This document shows, piece by piece, positions 38,017 to 38,116 of a DNA stretch of 38,116 nt. Numbering within the stretch: position 1 is the stretch's first letter; the number at the start of each line of letters is the position of its first letter. This DNA is from Acidovorax defluvii (GTDB taxonomy: Bacteria; Pseudomonadota; Gammaproteobacteria; Burkholderiales; Burkholderiaceae_C). The stretch covers positions 1 to 38,116 of the forward strand of contig QLTU01000028.1 in the NCBI GenBank assembly GCA_003268905.1, in the 5' to 3' direction. The position numbers and the translations under genes are program-made. A model generated the notes under the pieces. It was given only the letters and a program-made list of their open reading frames with translations. It ran no database searches and was not told where the DNA came from.

Positions 38017-38116
38017 TTAGTTGTCGCATCCCGGACGATCATAGGGTCGCTTGTGAAACAGATGCGGGTGTGTCTGATACCACTCTTTCATCGCCTGCAT
38101 CGGCGTATTGCTCTTG
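38017..38116 (-). CDS. IS481-family transposase, C-terminal end (partial)
   Basis: The last 32 codons of a minus-strand gene run off the window edge. The peptide (TPMQAMKEWYQTHPHLFHKR, then PYDRPGCDN and a TAA stop) matches the typical end of IS481-family integrase-like transposases. The insertion sequence therefore lies just beyond the right edge, next to or within the Xer-integrated element. No terminal inverted repeat could be fixed in the bases after the stop. Confidence 0.75.
   Translation of the reverse strand, partial: KSNTPMQAMKEWYQTHPHLFHKRPYDRPGCDN

Overview
The window looks like the chromosome of a high-GC betaproteobacterium, most likely Burkholderiales/Comamonadaceae. The reasons are base composition, a Bug-type tricarboxylate-transporter binding protein, NnrS, an aerotaxis receptor of the type common in that family, and GC-rich intergenic repeats. 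No rRNA, tRNA or CRISPR array was seen.

Left part (about 0.15-9.5 kb). A nine-gene minus-strand block carries an RND efflux adaptor and pump, a sulfide:quinone oxidoreductase with three cysteines at the catalytic positions, two DUF2892 membrane proteins, a TolC-type outer-membrane protein, two single-domain rhodaneses and a CxxC carboxymuconolactone-decarboxylase-like protein. A divergent ArsR-family repressor gene faces it. The pump-side promoter (TTGACT-N17-AATAAT) has a 16-bp near-palindrome between -35 and -10, a textbook repressor site. This reads as a sulfide/reactive-sulfur response operon coupled to efflux. A D-amino-acid-dehydrogenase-like flavoprotein gene follows (9.6-10.8 kb).

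Centre (11,283-29,346). A complete 18,064-bp Tn3-family transposon has perfect 38-bp inverted repeats and a 5-bp target duplication (ATGAA). It sits inside a Crp/Fnr-family regulator gene: the N-terminal half is at 29.3-29.6 kb, the C-terminal half at 10.9-11.3 kb, and the two rejoin in frame to 237 residues. The transposon core is a KfrA-like coiled-coil DNA-binding protein at the left end, and a tyrosine recombinase plus a 997-residue DDE transposase at the right end. Between them lie two cargo modules. The first is an IclR regulator, a ThDP enzyme with an amber codon just before its GDGG motif, and a Bug binding protein. The second (about 16.7-22.2 kb) is the most unusual part: a small hypothetical protein, a Ras-like GTPase of the actinobacterial conservon type, an ABC ATPase fused to a tyrosine/dual-specificity phosphatase, four proteins with Roadblock/LC7-like domains (one with a helix-turn-helix), and a ferredoxin/FNR-barrel/globin/zinc-ribbon chimera. 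It is followed by an Aer-type chemoreceptor gene with a perfect FNR box upstream and an in-frame stop in its PAS domain. I infer a mobile redox/oxygen-responsive GTPase signalling module.

Right part (29.6-38.1 kb). The host locus resumes with a TonB-dependent receptor, an ABC importer (binding protein, permease and ATPase with overlapping genes) and NnrS. The interrupted Crp/Fnr gene, divergent from the receptor, has an FNR-type recognition helix but no N-terminal Fe-S cysteines, so it resembles DNR/NNR regulators and probably controlled this operon. At 36,272 a dif-like Xer site marks the left edge of a Xer-integrated, probably filamentous-phage-like element. Its first gene encodes a VC1465/XafT-type Xer activation factor, followed by several small orphan genes. 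The window ends in the 3' end of an IS481-family transposase gene.
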